Shown: one piece after another, positions 19,118-27,860 of the stretch
Layout of the letters: each line of letters begins with the position of its first letter
Numbering within the stretch: the stretch's first letter is position 1
From: Myxococcus virescens
Lineage (GTDB): Bacteria > Myxococcota > Myxococcia > Myxococcales > Myxococcaceae
Length of the DNA: 64,000 nt
Direction of reading: 5' to 3'
Assembly: GCF_900101905.1 (NCBI RefSeq)
Contig: NZ_FNAJ01000002.1
Coordinates: 744,001 to 808,000 of the forward strand
The notes under the pieces: model-generated
The model's database searches: none
What the model was told of the DNA's origin: nothing
Seen by the model: the letters and a program-made list of their open reading frames with translations, nothing else
Translations under genes and position numbers: made by a program

Positions 19118-19842
19118 CGCACAGCCTCGTCTGTCTGGAGCAGACCGTCCTTGAGCAGGAGCTTCCGGTCGACCAGGTCCAGGAGCCGCGGGTCATGGGT
19201 GGTGAAGATGAAGGTGACGCGCCTGGTGCGGTTGAGCTCACGCATGAGCTTGACCACCATGTAGCTGTTCTCCGAGTCCAGGTTGGCCGTGGGCTCATCC
19301 GCCACGACGATGGACGGCGACGTGACGAGCGCGCGGGCAATCGCCACGCGCTGGCGCTGACCGCCACTCATCTTGTCCGGGCGCGCGCTGGCTTGATTCT
19401 CCAGGCCCACGTCCTTGAGGGCCTGACTGGCGCGCTCGCGCACCTCGGCGGCGCCCACGCCCTGAATCTGCAGCGGCACCATGACGTTCTCCAGGGCGCT
19501 GAGCACGGGGATGAGGTTGAAGCTCTGGAAGACGAAGCCGACCTTGCGGCTGCGCAAGTCGGAGAGCGCGTTGTCCGTCAGCTTCGCGATGGGCGTGCCT
19601 TCCAGCGACACCTCACCCGAGGTGGGCGCGTCCACCAGCCCCAGGATGTTCATCAGGCTGGACTTGCCGCTGCCCGACGGGCCCCAGATGGCGACGAACT
19701 CTCCCCGGTGGATGCGCAGGGAGACGCCTTTCAAGGCTTCGACCCGTGTTTCTCCCAGGACGTAGTCGCGCCGGATGTCATTCAGGGACAGGAGCACGTC
19801 CTCGTTCGCCGTGCTTGCCGCCGTCCCTTCCAAGTTGGCCAT
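19114..19842 (-). CDS. ABC transporter ATPase, LolD/MacB type
   Basis: 242 residues. Walker A GPSGSGKSS, Q-loop (FVFQSFNLIP), signature MSGGQRQRVAIARAL, Walker B IVVADEPTANLD and the switch His in FTTHDP are all intact. The protein belongs to the LolD/MacB/FtsE group that pairs with FtsX-type permeases such as the next gene. It begins 17 bp after the downstream ketosynthase-like gene, so transport genes continue directly from the biosynthetic genes without a visible terminator. Confidence 0.95.
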   Translation of the reverse strand: MANLEGTAASTANEDVLLSLNDIRRDYVLGETRVEALKGVSLRIHRGEFVAIWGPSGSGKSSLMNILGLVDAPTSGEVSLEGTPIAKLTDNALSDLRSRKVGFVFQSFNLIPVLSALENVMVPLQIQGVGAAEVRERASQALKDVGLENQASARPDKMSGGQRQRVAIARALVTSPSIVVADEPTANLDSENSYMVVKLMRELNRTRRVTFIFTTHDPRLLDLVDRKLLLKDGLLQTDEAVR

Positions 19843-19859
19843 GTCTGTGTTCCTCGATG

Positions 19860-21116
19860 CTAGAGCGCCCGGACCAACGCCGCGCCGGCGTTGCCCCCGA
19901 ACGAATAGGAGTGCGCCAGGGCCGTCTGGACGGGCCGGTGGGGCCGCGGCTGGCGCACCAGATTGAGCTCGAACTCCGGCTGCTCGGTGCCGGCGTGGAC
20001 AGGCAACCCACCTCCCCGGACCGCGCCGACACAGGCGAGCAGGTTGAACATGTCGCTGGCGGACTCGGCCTCGCCCATGAGTCCCTTCACGCTGCTGAGG
20101 GGAACGGCGCTCGCCGCGGCGCCCATCACCGTCTTCAGCGCGGCCACTTCCGCCCTGTCCAACGACTGCGTGGAGTTGCTGGCCGCGGCGATGTAGTCCA
20201 CGGCCTCGGGCGAGGCTTCCGCGTCGCGAAGCGCCTGACGCATCGCGGAGGCCAGTCCCCGGCCCTCTGGGTGGTGGATGCCGAAGGCGTGTCCGTCGTG
20301 CGCCACGCCCAGGCCCGCGAGCTCCGCCAGCGGGGTGGCGCCTCTTGCCCGCGCGGACGCGAGCGTCTCCAGCACCACCACCGCCGCCCCCTCTCCCATG
20401 ATGTAGCCATCTCGCCGGGTATCGAAGGGGCGGCTCACGTTGGCATCACTTAGCACGCCAATGTCATCCATGTCGAAGTGCGTGGCCGTGGTGAACAGGT
20501 CGAACGTCCCCGCGATGAGGGCGTCCGCCCGCCCACTGCGCAGCGCCTGCGCCGCCAGCGCGAGCACCTGGAAGCCGCAGGCGTTCCCTGCGCTGATGGC
20601 GTAGTTGGTGCCGCGCCAGCCCCAGCGGATGCTCAGCGCGCTGGCCACCGCGTTCGTCACGGTCTCCTGGAACAGCAGCGGTTGAACGAAGCGCGGCTCG
20701 CTGGTGATGATGCGGTGCCAGATGTCCTGGCTGACCTCCGCCATGGCCCGGTAGGTGCCCAGGAACGCGCCCACCCGCTCCGGGTTCCACGTGGAGGGCC
20801 CATGCCCCGCCATCTGGAGCGCCTCCTCCGTGGCGAGCATCGTGTACTGCGTCCCTCGGGGCGCCCGCCGCAGGTTGTTGGAGCCTGTCAGCGCGGACAG
20901 GCTCCCCTGCGGGACGCGCGCCCCGTGTTTGCAGCCGCACCCGGACACATCGAAGTCGTCGATGGGGCGGATGGCGCTGCGTCCCTCGGCGAGCGCGTCC
21001 AGCAAGGGCGGGACGCCCGCCCCGTAGGGGGACACCGCGCCCATGCCGGTGATGACCACTCGCATCTCGTCTGTCATTCGCGTACCGCCAGCCATGCGTT
21101 TCCCCTTGTGTTCCAT
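19860..21116 (-). CDS. Ketosynthase-like protein without catalytic residues (chain-length-factor-like), pair A
   Basis: 418 residues with an overall FabF/KS fold (VVITGMGAVSP, GYIMGEGAAVVVLE, C-terminal SYSFGGNAGAALV). Aligned to FabF, the nucleophile Cys is Asn178 (AISAGNACG), the first catalytic His is Ala312 (AAASNST) and the second is Glu349 (KGLMGE); Lys344 is kept. This is the pattern of a KS-beta or chain-length factor rather than a condensing enzyme. Its start overlaps the stop of the intact KS by one base (TGATG) with GGAGG just upstream; ATG 21095 with an AAGGGG box is an alternative. It should pair with that KS. Confidence 0.88.
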   Translation of the reverse strand: MEHKGKRMAGGTRMTDEMRVVITGMGAVSPYGAGVPPLLDALAEGRSAIRPIDDFDVSGCGCKHGARVPQGSLSALTGSNNLRRAPRGTQYTMLATEEALQMAGHGPSTWNPERVGAFLGTYRAMAEVSQDIWHRIITSEPRFVQPLLFQETVTNAVASALSIRWGWRGTNYAISAGNACGFQVLALAAQALRSGRADALIAGTFDLFTTATHFDMDDIGVLSDANVSRPFDTRRDGYIMGEGAAVVVLETLASARARGATPLAELAGLGVAHDGHAFGIHHPEGRGLASAMRQALRDAEASPEAVDYIAAASNSTQSLDRAEVAALKTVMGAAASAVPLSSVKGLMGEAESASDMFNLLACVGAVRGGGLPVHAGTEQPEFELNLVRQPRPHRPVQTALAHSYSFGGNAGAALVRAL

Positions 21117-22351
21117 CAGCCCTCCCAGCGGCGGAAGACCATCGCGGCGTTGTTGCCGCCAAAGCCAAACGCGTTGGAGAGCACCGCTTCCAGCTTCGTA
21201 GGCCGGCTGTGATGGGGCACGTAGTCCAGGTCGCACTCGGGGTCTGGCGTATCCAGGTGCAGCGTGGGCGGCAGGAAGCCGTCGTTCAGCGCCACCACCG
21301 CCGCGGCCGCCTCCATGGCGCCGCTGGACCCGAGGCTGTGGCCGACCATCGCCTTGATGGAGCTGACGGGGACTCGGGTCTGCTCGCCAAAGACATGCTT
21401 GATGGCGCGCGTCTCGATGACGTCATTGGCCGGCGTGCCCGTGCCGTGCGCCTTGATGTAGCCAATCTGCTCGGGCTTCATGCCCGCGCTCGCCAGCGCC
21501 GCCTGCATGGCCCGCGCGGGGCCTCGCCCCGTCTCGTCGGGCCGGGTCATGTGGTAGGCGTCCGTGGAGCCGCCGTAGCCCGCGAGCTCCGCCAGGATGT
21601 TCGCTCCGCGGCGCTTCGCGTGGGCCTCGCTCTCCAGCACCCACAGCGAGGCGGACTCGCCCAGCAGTGTCCCATCTCGGTCCTTGCTGAAGGGCCGCAG
21701 CTTGTCGCTCGCCAGGGAGCGCAGGACGCCGAAGCCGGCCTGGGGCATCTCACTGAGCGGATCGACTCCGCCCGCGAGCATCACCTCCGACCGCCCGGAG
21801 CGAATCACATCCATCGCCACGCCCAGGGCATGCAGGCCCGCGCTGCACGCGGTGGACATGACCAGGCTGAGTCCCCCCAACTGGTACTGGCTGGCGACGT
21901 GGTCACTCATGGCGCAGATGAAGCTGTCGAGCACCAGGGCTCGCCAGGGTTCCTTCAGGCCCGCGCGTCCGCGCCGGTAGGGGTAGTGCAGCGCGGCGTA
22001 GCCTTCCTTCCTCGCGGGCATTCCTCCCAGGTTGGTGCCGAGCACCACGCCAATGCGTGAGCGGTCCTCGGCGTCCAGGTCCAGCCCGGACGCCGCCAGC
22101 CCCTGCGCCGCCGCCACGCGAATCATCTGGGCGCCGCGACTGAGGTAGGGCAGCTCCTCGGGACTGAAGTGCGCGGAGAAGTCGATGTTCTTCAGCTCGC
22201 CAGCGGACTGACACCGGTGCTTGCTGGCGTCGAAATGGGTGACGGGCGCGATGCCATCCCTCCCCGAGCGAAGCCCTTCGGAGAACTCCGCCAGGTTGTT
22301 GCCAATGGGCGTGAGAACGCCAATGCCGGTAACGACGACTTTGTTGCTCAT
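21116..22351 (-). CDS. Beta-ketoacyl-ACP synthase (FabF-like), active member of pair A
   Basis: 411 residues. Claisen condensation of acyl-ACP with a malonyl extender. The catalytic set is complete: Cys169 (MSTACSAG), His302 (KAHGTGTP), Lys333 and His338 (KAMVGHSLG), and the C-terminal NAFGFGGNNA loop. The ATG at 22351 is preceded by GAGAGGAA; an upstream ATG in frame adds an unrelated 27 residues. It follows the SDR gene after 61 bp, the largest gap in the operon, and is directly coupled to the degenerate KS that follows. Confidence 0.93.
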   Translation of the reverse strand: MSNKVVVTGIGVLTPIGNNLAEFSEGLRSGRDGIAPVTHFDASKHRCQSAGELKNIDFSAHFSPEELPYLSRGAQMIRVAAAQGLAASGLDLDAEDRSRIGVVLGTNLGGMPARKEGYAALHYPYRRGRAGLKEPWRALVLDSFICAMSDHVASQYQLGGLSLVMSTACSAGLHALGVAMDVIRSGRSEVMLAGGVDPLSEMPQAGFGVLRSLASDKLRPFSKDRDGTLLGESASLWVLESEAHAKRRGANILAELAGYGGSTDAYHMTRPDETGRGPARAMQAALASAGMKPEQIGYIKAHGTGTPANDVIETRAIKHVFGEQTRVPVSSIKAMVGHSLGSSGAMEAAAAVVALNDGFLPPTLHLDTPDPECDLDYVPHHSRPTKLEAVLSNAFGFGGNNAAMVFRRWEG

Positions 22352-22412
22352 TCTGTTCCTCTCAACCCGTGTTGCGCGATTCCTTGAAAAGACCGCTGTC
22401 GCGAGCGGCGCG

Positions 22413-23186
22413 CTACAGCACCAGCCCGCCATTCACGCGCAGCACGTCGCCGACCACGTAGGCACTCTCCGGAGACGCCAGGAAGAGCGTGGCGTTGGCG
22501 ACGTCCTCCACGGTTCCCAGCCGGCGGATGGGGGTGGCCTGGATGAAGCCCTCGCGCACCCCGGGACGGTTCATCAGCCCCGCGACCATCTCCGTCTCCA
22601 CGAAGCCAGGCGCCACGCAGTTCACCCGGATGCCATGTGGCCCCAGCTCTCCCGCCAGCGCCTGCGTCAGCCCAATCAAGGCCCCTTTGGTAGCGGCGTA
22701 GGGCACCTGTCCCGCGCGTCCCCTGATTCCGGCGGAGGAGGACATGTTGATGATGGCGCCACGGCCTTGCTGCACCATGGTCGGGATGACCGCCTGACAG
22801 CAGGCGAGCGCGCCGTAGAGATTGACGTCCACCGTCTCCCGCCACGCCGCGGCCTGGAGCATCATCAAGTGCCCATCCCGGCTGATGCCGGCGTTGTTCA
22901 CCAGCACATCGATGCGGCCGAAGTGGGAGAGCGCCGCCTCCCGGAGCTGTCCTGGTACGTCGGGGCTGGCGACCGAGCCAGGGACCAGCACGCAGCGTCG
23001 GCCCTGCGCCTCGACCTCGGCGGCGGCCTGACGCGCGGCCTCCGCGTTGCTCCCGTAGTTGAGGACGATGTCCGCGCCCTCCGCGGCGAAGGCGAGGGCA
23101 ATGGCCTTGCCAATGCCACGCGAGCCGCCCGTGATGATGACCGCCTGCTGCTGGAACCGCTGACGTGCTGCCTGGGACTCACTCAC
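22413..23186 (-). CDS. FabG-like 3-ketoacyl-ACP reductase (SDR), active member
   Basis: 257 residues from a GTG that overlaps the upstream SDR stop by 4 bp (GTGA). Classical SDR: TGGSRGIG cofactor motif (residues 19-26), NNAG (97-100) and the catalytic Ser150, Tyr163, Lys167 (MSSSAG, PYAATK). Known family members reduce beta-ketoacyl-ACP with NADPH. The ORF could be read further upstream, but that part lies inside the neighbouring SDR gene. The downstream gap of 61 bp shows no obvious hairpin. Confidence 0.93.
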   Translation of the reverse strand: MSESQAARQRFQQQAVIITGGSRGIGKAIALAFAAEGADIVLNYGSNAEAARQAAAEVEAQGRRCVLVPGSVASPDVPGQLREAALSHFGRIDVLVNNAGISRDGHLMMLQAAAWRETVDVNLYGALACCQAVIPTMVQQGRGAIINMSSSAGIRGRAGQVPYAATKGALIGLTQALAGELGPHGIRVNCVAPGFVETEMVAGLMNRPGVREGFIQATPIRRLGTVEDVANATLFLASPESAYVVGDVLRVNGGLVL

Positions 23187-23932
23187 CACAGACCTCCGGT
23201 GGCAGACAGGCGCTGACCCGTCGTGAGGTTCGCCGCGCTCGAACCGAGGAAGAGCACGGCCTCGGCAACCTCCTCCGCGCTCCCGAGCCGCCCCAGGGGA
23301 CCCAACTCGCCATCGAGCCGCTCGCGCTGCGCTGGGGTGAGGTGTGCTGTCTCCTCCTTGAGGAGTTGGACCGCCAGCGTGTTCACGGAGATGCCTTGCC
23401 GGGCCACCTCGTTCGCCAGCGCGCGTGTCATCGCGGTGATGCCTTCGGCGGCCACGCGGCTCGCGCCTCCGGAAGCGGCATCCAGCAGGTTGATGATGCG
23501 CCCCGAGCGCTTGCGCATCATCGGGCGGATGACCTCCTTGCAGAACCACGCTGTTCCGCTCAACTGGCGGTCGAGCACGGCCTTCCACTGTTCGGCGGAC
23601 AGGTCGCTGAGCCGGCCGGCCGCGCGGCTCAATGACGCGTTGATGAGCAGGTCGATGCGGCCCAAGTCCGTGGCGACACGGCGGACCACCGTGCCTACCG
23701 CCTGTGCGTCAGAAGACTCACAGGCCAGGGCCAGCTCCGCGCCCAGGTTCTTGGCCAATGCCGTTGCCTCCGCCTCGTGCTCCGGCAGGAAGACCAGGGC
23801 CAGACGCGCCCCCGCCTTCCCATGGCGCCGTGCAATGGCATTGGCGATGGGCTGTCCTGCTCCGGTGACCAGGACCACCTGCTGGTGGAGAAGACCGTCC
23901 AGGAACGGTGTGTTTGTTTCAGGGTGACTCAT
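23183..23932 (-). CDS. SDR-fold protein that has lost catalytic Tyr and Lys
   Basis: 249 residues. It is SDR-like over its length (VVLVTGAGQPIA, GRIDLLINAS, GRIINLL, ITAMTRALANEVARQGI). The glycine motif is altered (TGAGQPIA for TGxxxGIG), NNAG is INAS, and the Tyr-x-x-x-Lys catalytic pair aligns with Ser158 and Ala162. It is therefore unlikely to be a reductase by the usual mechanism and may be a non-catalytic partner of the intact FabG-like protein encoded immediately downstream, with which it overlaps by 4 bp. It overlaps the preceding dehydratase-like gene by 14 bp. Confidence 0.86.
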   Translation of the reverse strand: MSHPETNTPFLDGLLHQQVVLVTGAGQPIANAIARRHGKAGARLALVFLPEHEAEATALAKNLGAELALACESSDAQAVGTVVRRVATDLGRIDLLINASLSRAAGRLSDLSAEQWKAVLDRQLSGTAWFCKEVIRPMMRKRSGRIINLLDAASGGASRVAAEGITAMTRALANEVARQGISVNTLAVQLLKEETAHLTPAQRERLDGELGPLGRLGSAEEVAEAVLFLGSSAANLTTGQRLSATGGLW

Positions 23933-24368
23933 GTGACTTTGAACCTCTCTGGGAAAGCACCATGACGCCGATGGCAGCCGGGACAGCGTCGGCCCAGGCC
24001 TTGACCTCGACGCGCACCGTGGTTCGCCACCGCTTGAGAATGTTGGCTTCCATCCGCAGGACGCTGCCGGCCGGGATGGGTGTGTGAAATGTCATTGTCT
24101 CGATGCCGCCGAGGTACCAGACAGACGGTGTGACTTCGTCGGGCTCGCGCAGGAGCATGATGGCGACCTGTCCCAGGGCATCCACCAGCAGGCAGGAGGG
24201 CAGGGCGGGGGGCGCGTCTCCGAAACGCTCGAACATCATCTCGTTGCCGGAGACCTGCTTGAACGTCCTGCCAAAGCCCGGTGAGAGCGTCTCCACCGCG
24301 TCGACCAGCAGCATGGGGAATCGGTGTGGTGTCCCGCCGTAGATGCGGGCCATGGGGTGCTCAGTCAT
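23919..24368 (-). CDS. FabZ-like hotdog protein lacking the catalytic His
   Basis: 149 residues. The N-terminus keeps the FabZ signature (PHRFPMLLVD) and the central helix (LLVDALGQVAIML). Aligned without gaps to FabZ, the catalytic His of GHFP is Phe49 and the catalytic Glu is Asp63. It is thus a degenerate dehydratase subunit that may pair with the intact FabZ-like protein encoded at 27378-27860 (inference). Known precedent: aryl polyene clusters use two different hotdog dehydratase subunits. The start is the ATG that overlaps the preceding gene by 8 bp. Confidence 0.85.
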   Translation of the reverse strand: MTEHPMARIYGGTPHRFPMLLVDAVETLSPGFGRTFKQVSGNEMMFERFGDAPPALPSCLLVDALGQVAIMLLREPDEVTPSVWYLGGIETMTFHTPIPAGSVLRMEANILKRWRTTVRVEVKAWADAVPAAIGVMVLSQRGSKSHESP

Positions 24369-25383
24369 GAGCACCCCCGCGCAGCACCACGGCCAGGGCG
24401 CTGCCCTCACCTCCCAGGGCGGTGACCAGCGCGCATCCCTTGTCGAGGGCCCGCGTGGCCAGCACGACGGCCAGCATGCCCGCCGTGCTGAAGGTCTCTC
24501 CGAGCACGTCCTTGGGACAGCTCACGGGCACCTTCGCCGCGTGCGCCCCGAGGGCTTCGTGGAGCCCACGTTGCTCCCATCCGTTGAAGTCTCCTCGGCC
24601 GCTCGCACAGGAGAAGACGGCGCCCAGTTGCTCGGGCTCGATTCGGGCCAGGTGCATCGCGTCCCGCACCGCGCGGGCCAGCGTGTGCGCCTGGTTCGTG
24701 AGCGAGCCTCCCCGGTGCCCGGTGCCCAGGACTTCCGCGTGGCGGTGTGCGCCGCGCGTCAGGGCCCGCGTGTGCTCCTCCAGGACCAGGGCGCACGCTG
24801 CTTCACTCACCCGCATTCCCTCAGGCAGGGCGATGCCAGCCAGGAGCATGGGGCTCAGGGTGTCCGCGCCCACCACCACCATCCGCTCCGCCTGCCCCTC
24901 CTCGATTTGCTGGCAGCCGAAGCGAAGCGCCTCCAGTCCCGCGGCGTGGCCCGAGCACAAGGTCGCGGTGGGACCGCGAAGGTCGTGCACCATGGAGATG
25001 TAGCCCGTCGCCGCGTTGGTGACGGTGTTCTGGAACACCACCGGGTTCCCGTAGCGGCCGCCCCGCTCCAGGATGGCTTCCAGGTACTCCGCGTTCGTGG
25101 GCAGGCAGCCGTAGCTGGAGCCGAACGCGATGCCTGTCTGGAGCGGATTGCCGGGCCCGGCATCCTCGATGGACAGCGTGGTCGCGGTGAGCGCGATGCG
25201 CCCGAGCCGGTCCATGTGCCGCAATTGGGCGGACTGCTTCGCGAACGCCGCGTCGGGAATGCGCTCCGCCAAGGAGGACGGTGGGCCCGCATCGCCTTGG
25301 GAGAAGCGCTCCCAGAGGGCCGCAGGTCCCGTGGCCCGGGGACACACCGCGCCGAGCCCGCTGATGACGATGCGCCGGCTCAT
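24361..25383 (-). CDS. Ketosynthase-like protein without catalytic residues (chain-length-factor-like), pair B
   Basis: 340 residues, shorter than a normal KS of about 410. Fold markers remain (IVISGLGAVCP, FQNTVTNAATGY), but the nucleophile position is His146 (SGHAAGLEAL), the first catalytic His is Cys259 (FSCASGRG) and the second is Glu296 (PKDVLGE), with Lys291 kept. The Lys-x-x-x-Gly-Glu arrangement is shared with the pair A partner, which suggests a common non-catalytic ancestor. The ATG overlaps the stop of the intact KS by 4 bp, the usual KS/CLF arrangement. Confidence 0.87.
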   Translation of the reverse strand: MSRRIVISGLGAVCPRATGPAALWERFSQGDAGPPSSLAERIPDAAFAKQSAQLRHMDRLGRIALTATTLSIEDAGPGNPLQTGIAFGSSYGCLPTNAEYLEAILERGGRYGNPVVFQNTVTNAATGYISMVHDLRGPTATLCSGHAAGLEALRFGCQQIEEGQAERMVVVGADTLSPMLLAGIALPEGMRVSEAACALVLEEHTRALTRGAHRHAEVLGTGHRGGSLTNQAHTLARAVRDAMHLARIEPEQLGAVFSCASGRGDFNGWEQRGLHEALGAHAAKVPVSCPKDVLGETFSTAGMLAVVLATRALDKGCALVTALGGEGSALAVVLRGGAHD

Positions 25384-26591
25384 TGGGCGGCCCTCCCTGT
25401 CTCCGGAAAGCGCCGGGCGACGAGGGCGACGTTCGCCCCACCGAACGCGGACTTGGTGCTCATCAGCGTGTCGATGCGTTGGGCGCGGCCCTCGCCACGC
25501 ACCACGTCGACGTCGCACTTCGGGTCCAGCTCCTCGCAGTTGAGGGTGGGCGGGAGGAAGTCGCGAGCCATGCCCAGCACGGAGCCGATGAGCTCCAGCG
25601 CGCCGGAGGCCCCCAGCGTGTGGCCGAAGTAGGGCTTGAGGGAGTTGACCGGCACCGACGCGGCTCGCGCACCGAAGACGCCTCGCAGGGCCTGGCACTC
25701 CGCGGGGTCATTGGCCGGCGTCCCGGTTCCGTGGAGGTTGACGAAGTCGATCTGCTCCGTCGTCAGCCCGGCCTGTCGCAAGGCGAGCGTCATCGCTTGT
25801 TGGAGCCCCCGACCCTCGGGGTGGGGGCTGGTGGGGTGATGGGCATCGCCCGCCGTTCCCCAGCCGCACAGCTCCGCATGGATTCGCGCGCCCCGCTGGC
25901 GCGCGTGGTTCAGCTCCTCGAGCACGAGGATGCCCGCGCCCTCGCCGAGTACCATCCCATTGCGCCGATGGTCGAAGGGGCGGCACACCGTGGGCGTCAT
26001 GGCGCGCAGGACGGAGAAGCCACTGAAGCTGAGCAGGGTCAGTGCGTCCGCTCCTCCCGCCAGCATCACGGAGGCCCGTCCCTGACGGATTTCGTCCAGT
26101 GCCCGGCCCATGGCGAGGCTGCTGGACACGCAGGCCATGGTGACGGTGGACAGGATGCCGCCCAGGCCGAACCGGTCCGCGACGTTCCGCGCGATGGAGG
26201 AGAAGGGGACCTCCCCGAAGTGTCTCCGGCGAGTGTCCTCATCACCTCCGGAGCGAATGACCTGTTCGAGGGACAAGGCGGGTCCACGGCTCGTGCCCAG
26301 CATGACCCCCGTCTCCTCCCGCCAGCTCCCCTGGGCTTCGAGCCCACTGTCGCGGAGAGCCTGCTCCGCGGCGTGAAGGGCCAGCTTTGACACGCGGTCC
26401 ACACCGTCGTCGGGCGCCTCGTCCGGCAGGTCCACCACGCCCGCGGAGTACGTCCGGCCTTCGATGTCGAACGGGGCGGTCCGCCGGATGCCGCTGCGGC
26501 GGTTCGACAGGGCCTGGGCAAGCTCGTCGGCGGACAGCGCATTGGCGGCCGTCACGCCAAGGCCCGTGATGACGACGCGGTGGGGGCTCAT
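25380..26591 (-). CDS. Beta-ketoacyl-ACP synthase (FabF-like), active member of pair B
   Basis: 403 residues. Complete KS active site: Cys154 (VTMACVSS), His287 (NLHGTGTP), Lys319 and His324 (LKPYFGHTLG), plus GEGAGILVLEE and the C-terminal SAFGGANVALV. It differs clearly from the pair A ketosynthase, so the operon encodes two distinct condensing enzymes, perhaps for initiation and elongation or for two chain-length ranges (inference). It overlaps the upstream hydrolase gene by 4 bp and the downstream CLF-like gene by 4 bp. Confidence 0.93.
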   Translation of the reverse strand: MSPHRVVITGLGVTAANALSADELAQALSNRRSGIRRTAPFDIEGRTYSAGVVDLPDEAPDDGVDRVSKLALHAAEQALRDSGLEAQGSWREETGVMLGTSRGPALSLEQVIRSGGDEDTRRRHFGEVPFSSIARNVADRFGLGGILSTVTMACVSSSLAMGRALDEIRQGRASVMLAGGADALTLLSFSGFSVLRAMTPTVCRPFDHRRNGMVLGEGAGILVLEELNHARQRGARIHAELCGWGTAGDAHHPTSPHPEGRGLQQAMTLALRQAGLTTEQIDFVNLHGTGTPANDPAECQALRGVFGARAASVPVNSLKPYFGHTLGASGALELIGSVLGMARDFLPPTLNCEELDPKCDVDVVRGEGRAQRIDTLMSTKSAFGGANVALVARRFPETGRAAQ

Positions 26592-27358
26592 GAGAGCTTC
26601 TCCAGTGGCTCGGACGGCGCCGTGTCCACCAGACAGTCGTGGCCCGGGATGATGTGGCGGTATTCACGGAGGAGCTTGCGGCGGGTGTGGCTGTAGAGCT
26701 CGGTGTCTTGCGCGAGCTGGAGCTCCCGCTCGGCGTTCTCCACCAAGGTCTTCCGTGTGAAGAGCGCGTCCCCCGCGATGAGGATTTTTCGCGGCGTGCC
26801 CTCATCGTCCGTGCGGGCGCGGTGCGCGACGACGGAGATATGCCCATGGGTATGGCCCGGCGTGGGCAGCACCTCGACCTCCTCCGTCAGCCAGTGGCTG
26901 CCGTCGACAGGGACGAAGCGCGAGTCACGTTCGAGCACGCGGTTGTAGAACCCGATGTTCCGAGTCACCTCGCGCACGATGGACCGGACATAGAACTCCT
27001 TCACCGTCTGGTAATGCTCGCGCAGCAGCTCCGAGGTCGCGGCTTTCCCAGGGGTATGGTCCTGGTGATACGCCTCGATGAAGTGCGCGTTCTCGACGAA
27101 GTCCTTGGCGCCCACGACGTATTGCGCGTTGCGGAACAGCAAGTGATTGCCGCAGTGGTCGTAGTGGAGGTGCGTGGCGACGACCACGTCCACGTCATCC
27201 GGTGTCAGGCCGCGTTCCTTGAGTGCCAGCACCAGGCGTCCCGCGTCGTCGCACAGACCGCTGTCCACCAGGATGTTGCGCTGTTGGGATTGCACGAGGG
27301 TGACAGTGGAGCGCAGCCGTGGAAAGCCGCTCCCCTGGAGCAGCACATTCAAGAGCAT
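26588..27358 (-). CDS. Metallo-beta-lactamase-fold hydrolase, possible product-releasing thioesterase
   Basis: 256 residues without a signal peptide. The zinc site is complete: THLHYDH (His63, His65, Asp67, His68), the PGHTHGH histidine, the AGDALF aspartate and the IIPGHD histidine. The fold is shared by lactonases, glyoxalase II and the thioesterases that release some polyketides. Inside an ACP/KS/KR/DH operon that has no other chain-release enzyme, release of the acyl chain from the ACP is the most economical role, but this is inference. The substrate could equally be a lactone or a CoA thioester. Confidence 0.88.
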   Translation of the reverse strand: MLLNVLLQGSGFPRLRSTVTLVQSQQRNILVDSGLCDDAGRLVLALKERGLTPDDVDVVVATHLHYDHCGNHLLFRNAQYVVGAKDFVENAHFIEAYHQDHTPGKAATSELLREHYQTVKEFYVRSIVREVTRNIGFYNRVLERDSRFVPVDGSHWLTEEVEVLPTPGHTHGHISVVAHRARTDDEGTPRKILIAGDALFTRKTLVENAERELQLAQDTELYSHTRRKLLREYRHIIPGHDCLVDTAPSEPLEKLS

Positions 27359-27377
27359 GGTGATGTGTTTCCTTGGG

Positions 27378-27860
27378 CTAGGCGCCCAGCATCAATTCGC
27401 CGTCGGCGACCAGCGCTTCACCCACCCGTGCTTCGACCTTCACGTGGTGGATGGTGCCGAGGCTCTTGAGGTGCGTGGCCCGGACACGGAGCTGGTCTCC
27501 CGGAACGACAGGGCGGCGGAAGCGCATCCGGTGGATGTTGGCCATCACGCCCGGCCGCGCTGGCTGCTGTGTCGCCGGCTCCACGGGCGCGAGGTCGGGG
27601 CGGCTCCTCGTGCGGAGCATGACGCCCGCCACCTGGGCCATGGATTCGACGATGAGCACGCCGGGCATGATGGGGTGCTCGGGAAAGTGCCCTTGGAAGA
27701 AAGGCTCGTTCGCCGTGACGCACTTGATTCCCTCGGCGAACACGCCGGGTTCCAAGCTGTCAATCCGGTCGACCATGAGCATCGGATAGCGATGCGGCAG
27801 GAGCTGGAGGAGCTCCTGGATGCCGAGCCCGGCGGGCGTTGCTTCCTGCTGATTAGGCAC
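27378..27860 (-). CDS. FabZ-like 3-hydroxyacyl-ACP dehydratase, active member
   Basis: 160 residues from a GTG that lies inside the end of the ACP gene (8 bp overlap) with a GAAGG-type ribosome site before it. Both FabZ catalytic residues are present: His58 ([14 protein letters not shown]) and Glu72 (IVESMAQ), together with [13 protein letters not shown]. It dehydrates 3-hydroxyacyl-ACP to the trans-2-enoyl form. With reductase and dehydratase but no enoyl reductase in the operon, the expected chain keeps its double bonds. No in-frame ATG gives a full-length hotdog domain, which supports the GTG. Confidence 0.92.
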   Translation of the reverse strand: MPNQQEATPAGLGIQELLQLLPHRYPMLMVDRIDSLEPGVFAEGIKCVTANEPFFQGHFPEHPIMPGVLIVESMAQVAGVMLRTRSRPDLAPVEPATQQPARPGVMANIHRMRFRRPVVPGDQLRVRATHLKSLGTIHHVKVEARVGEALVADGELMLGA

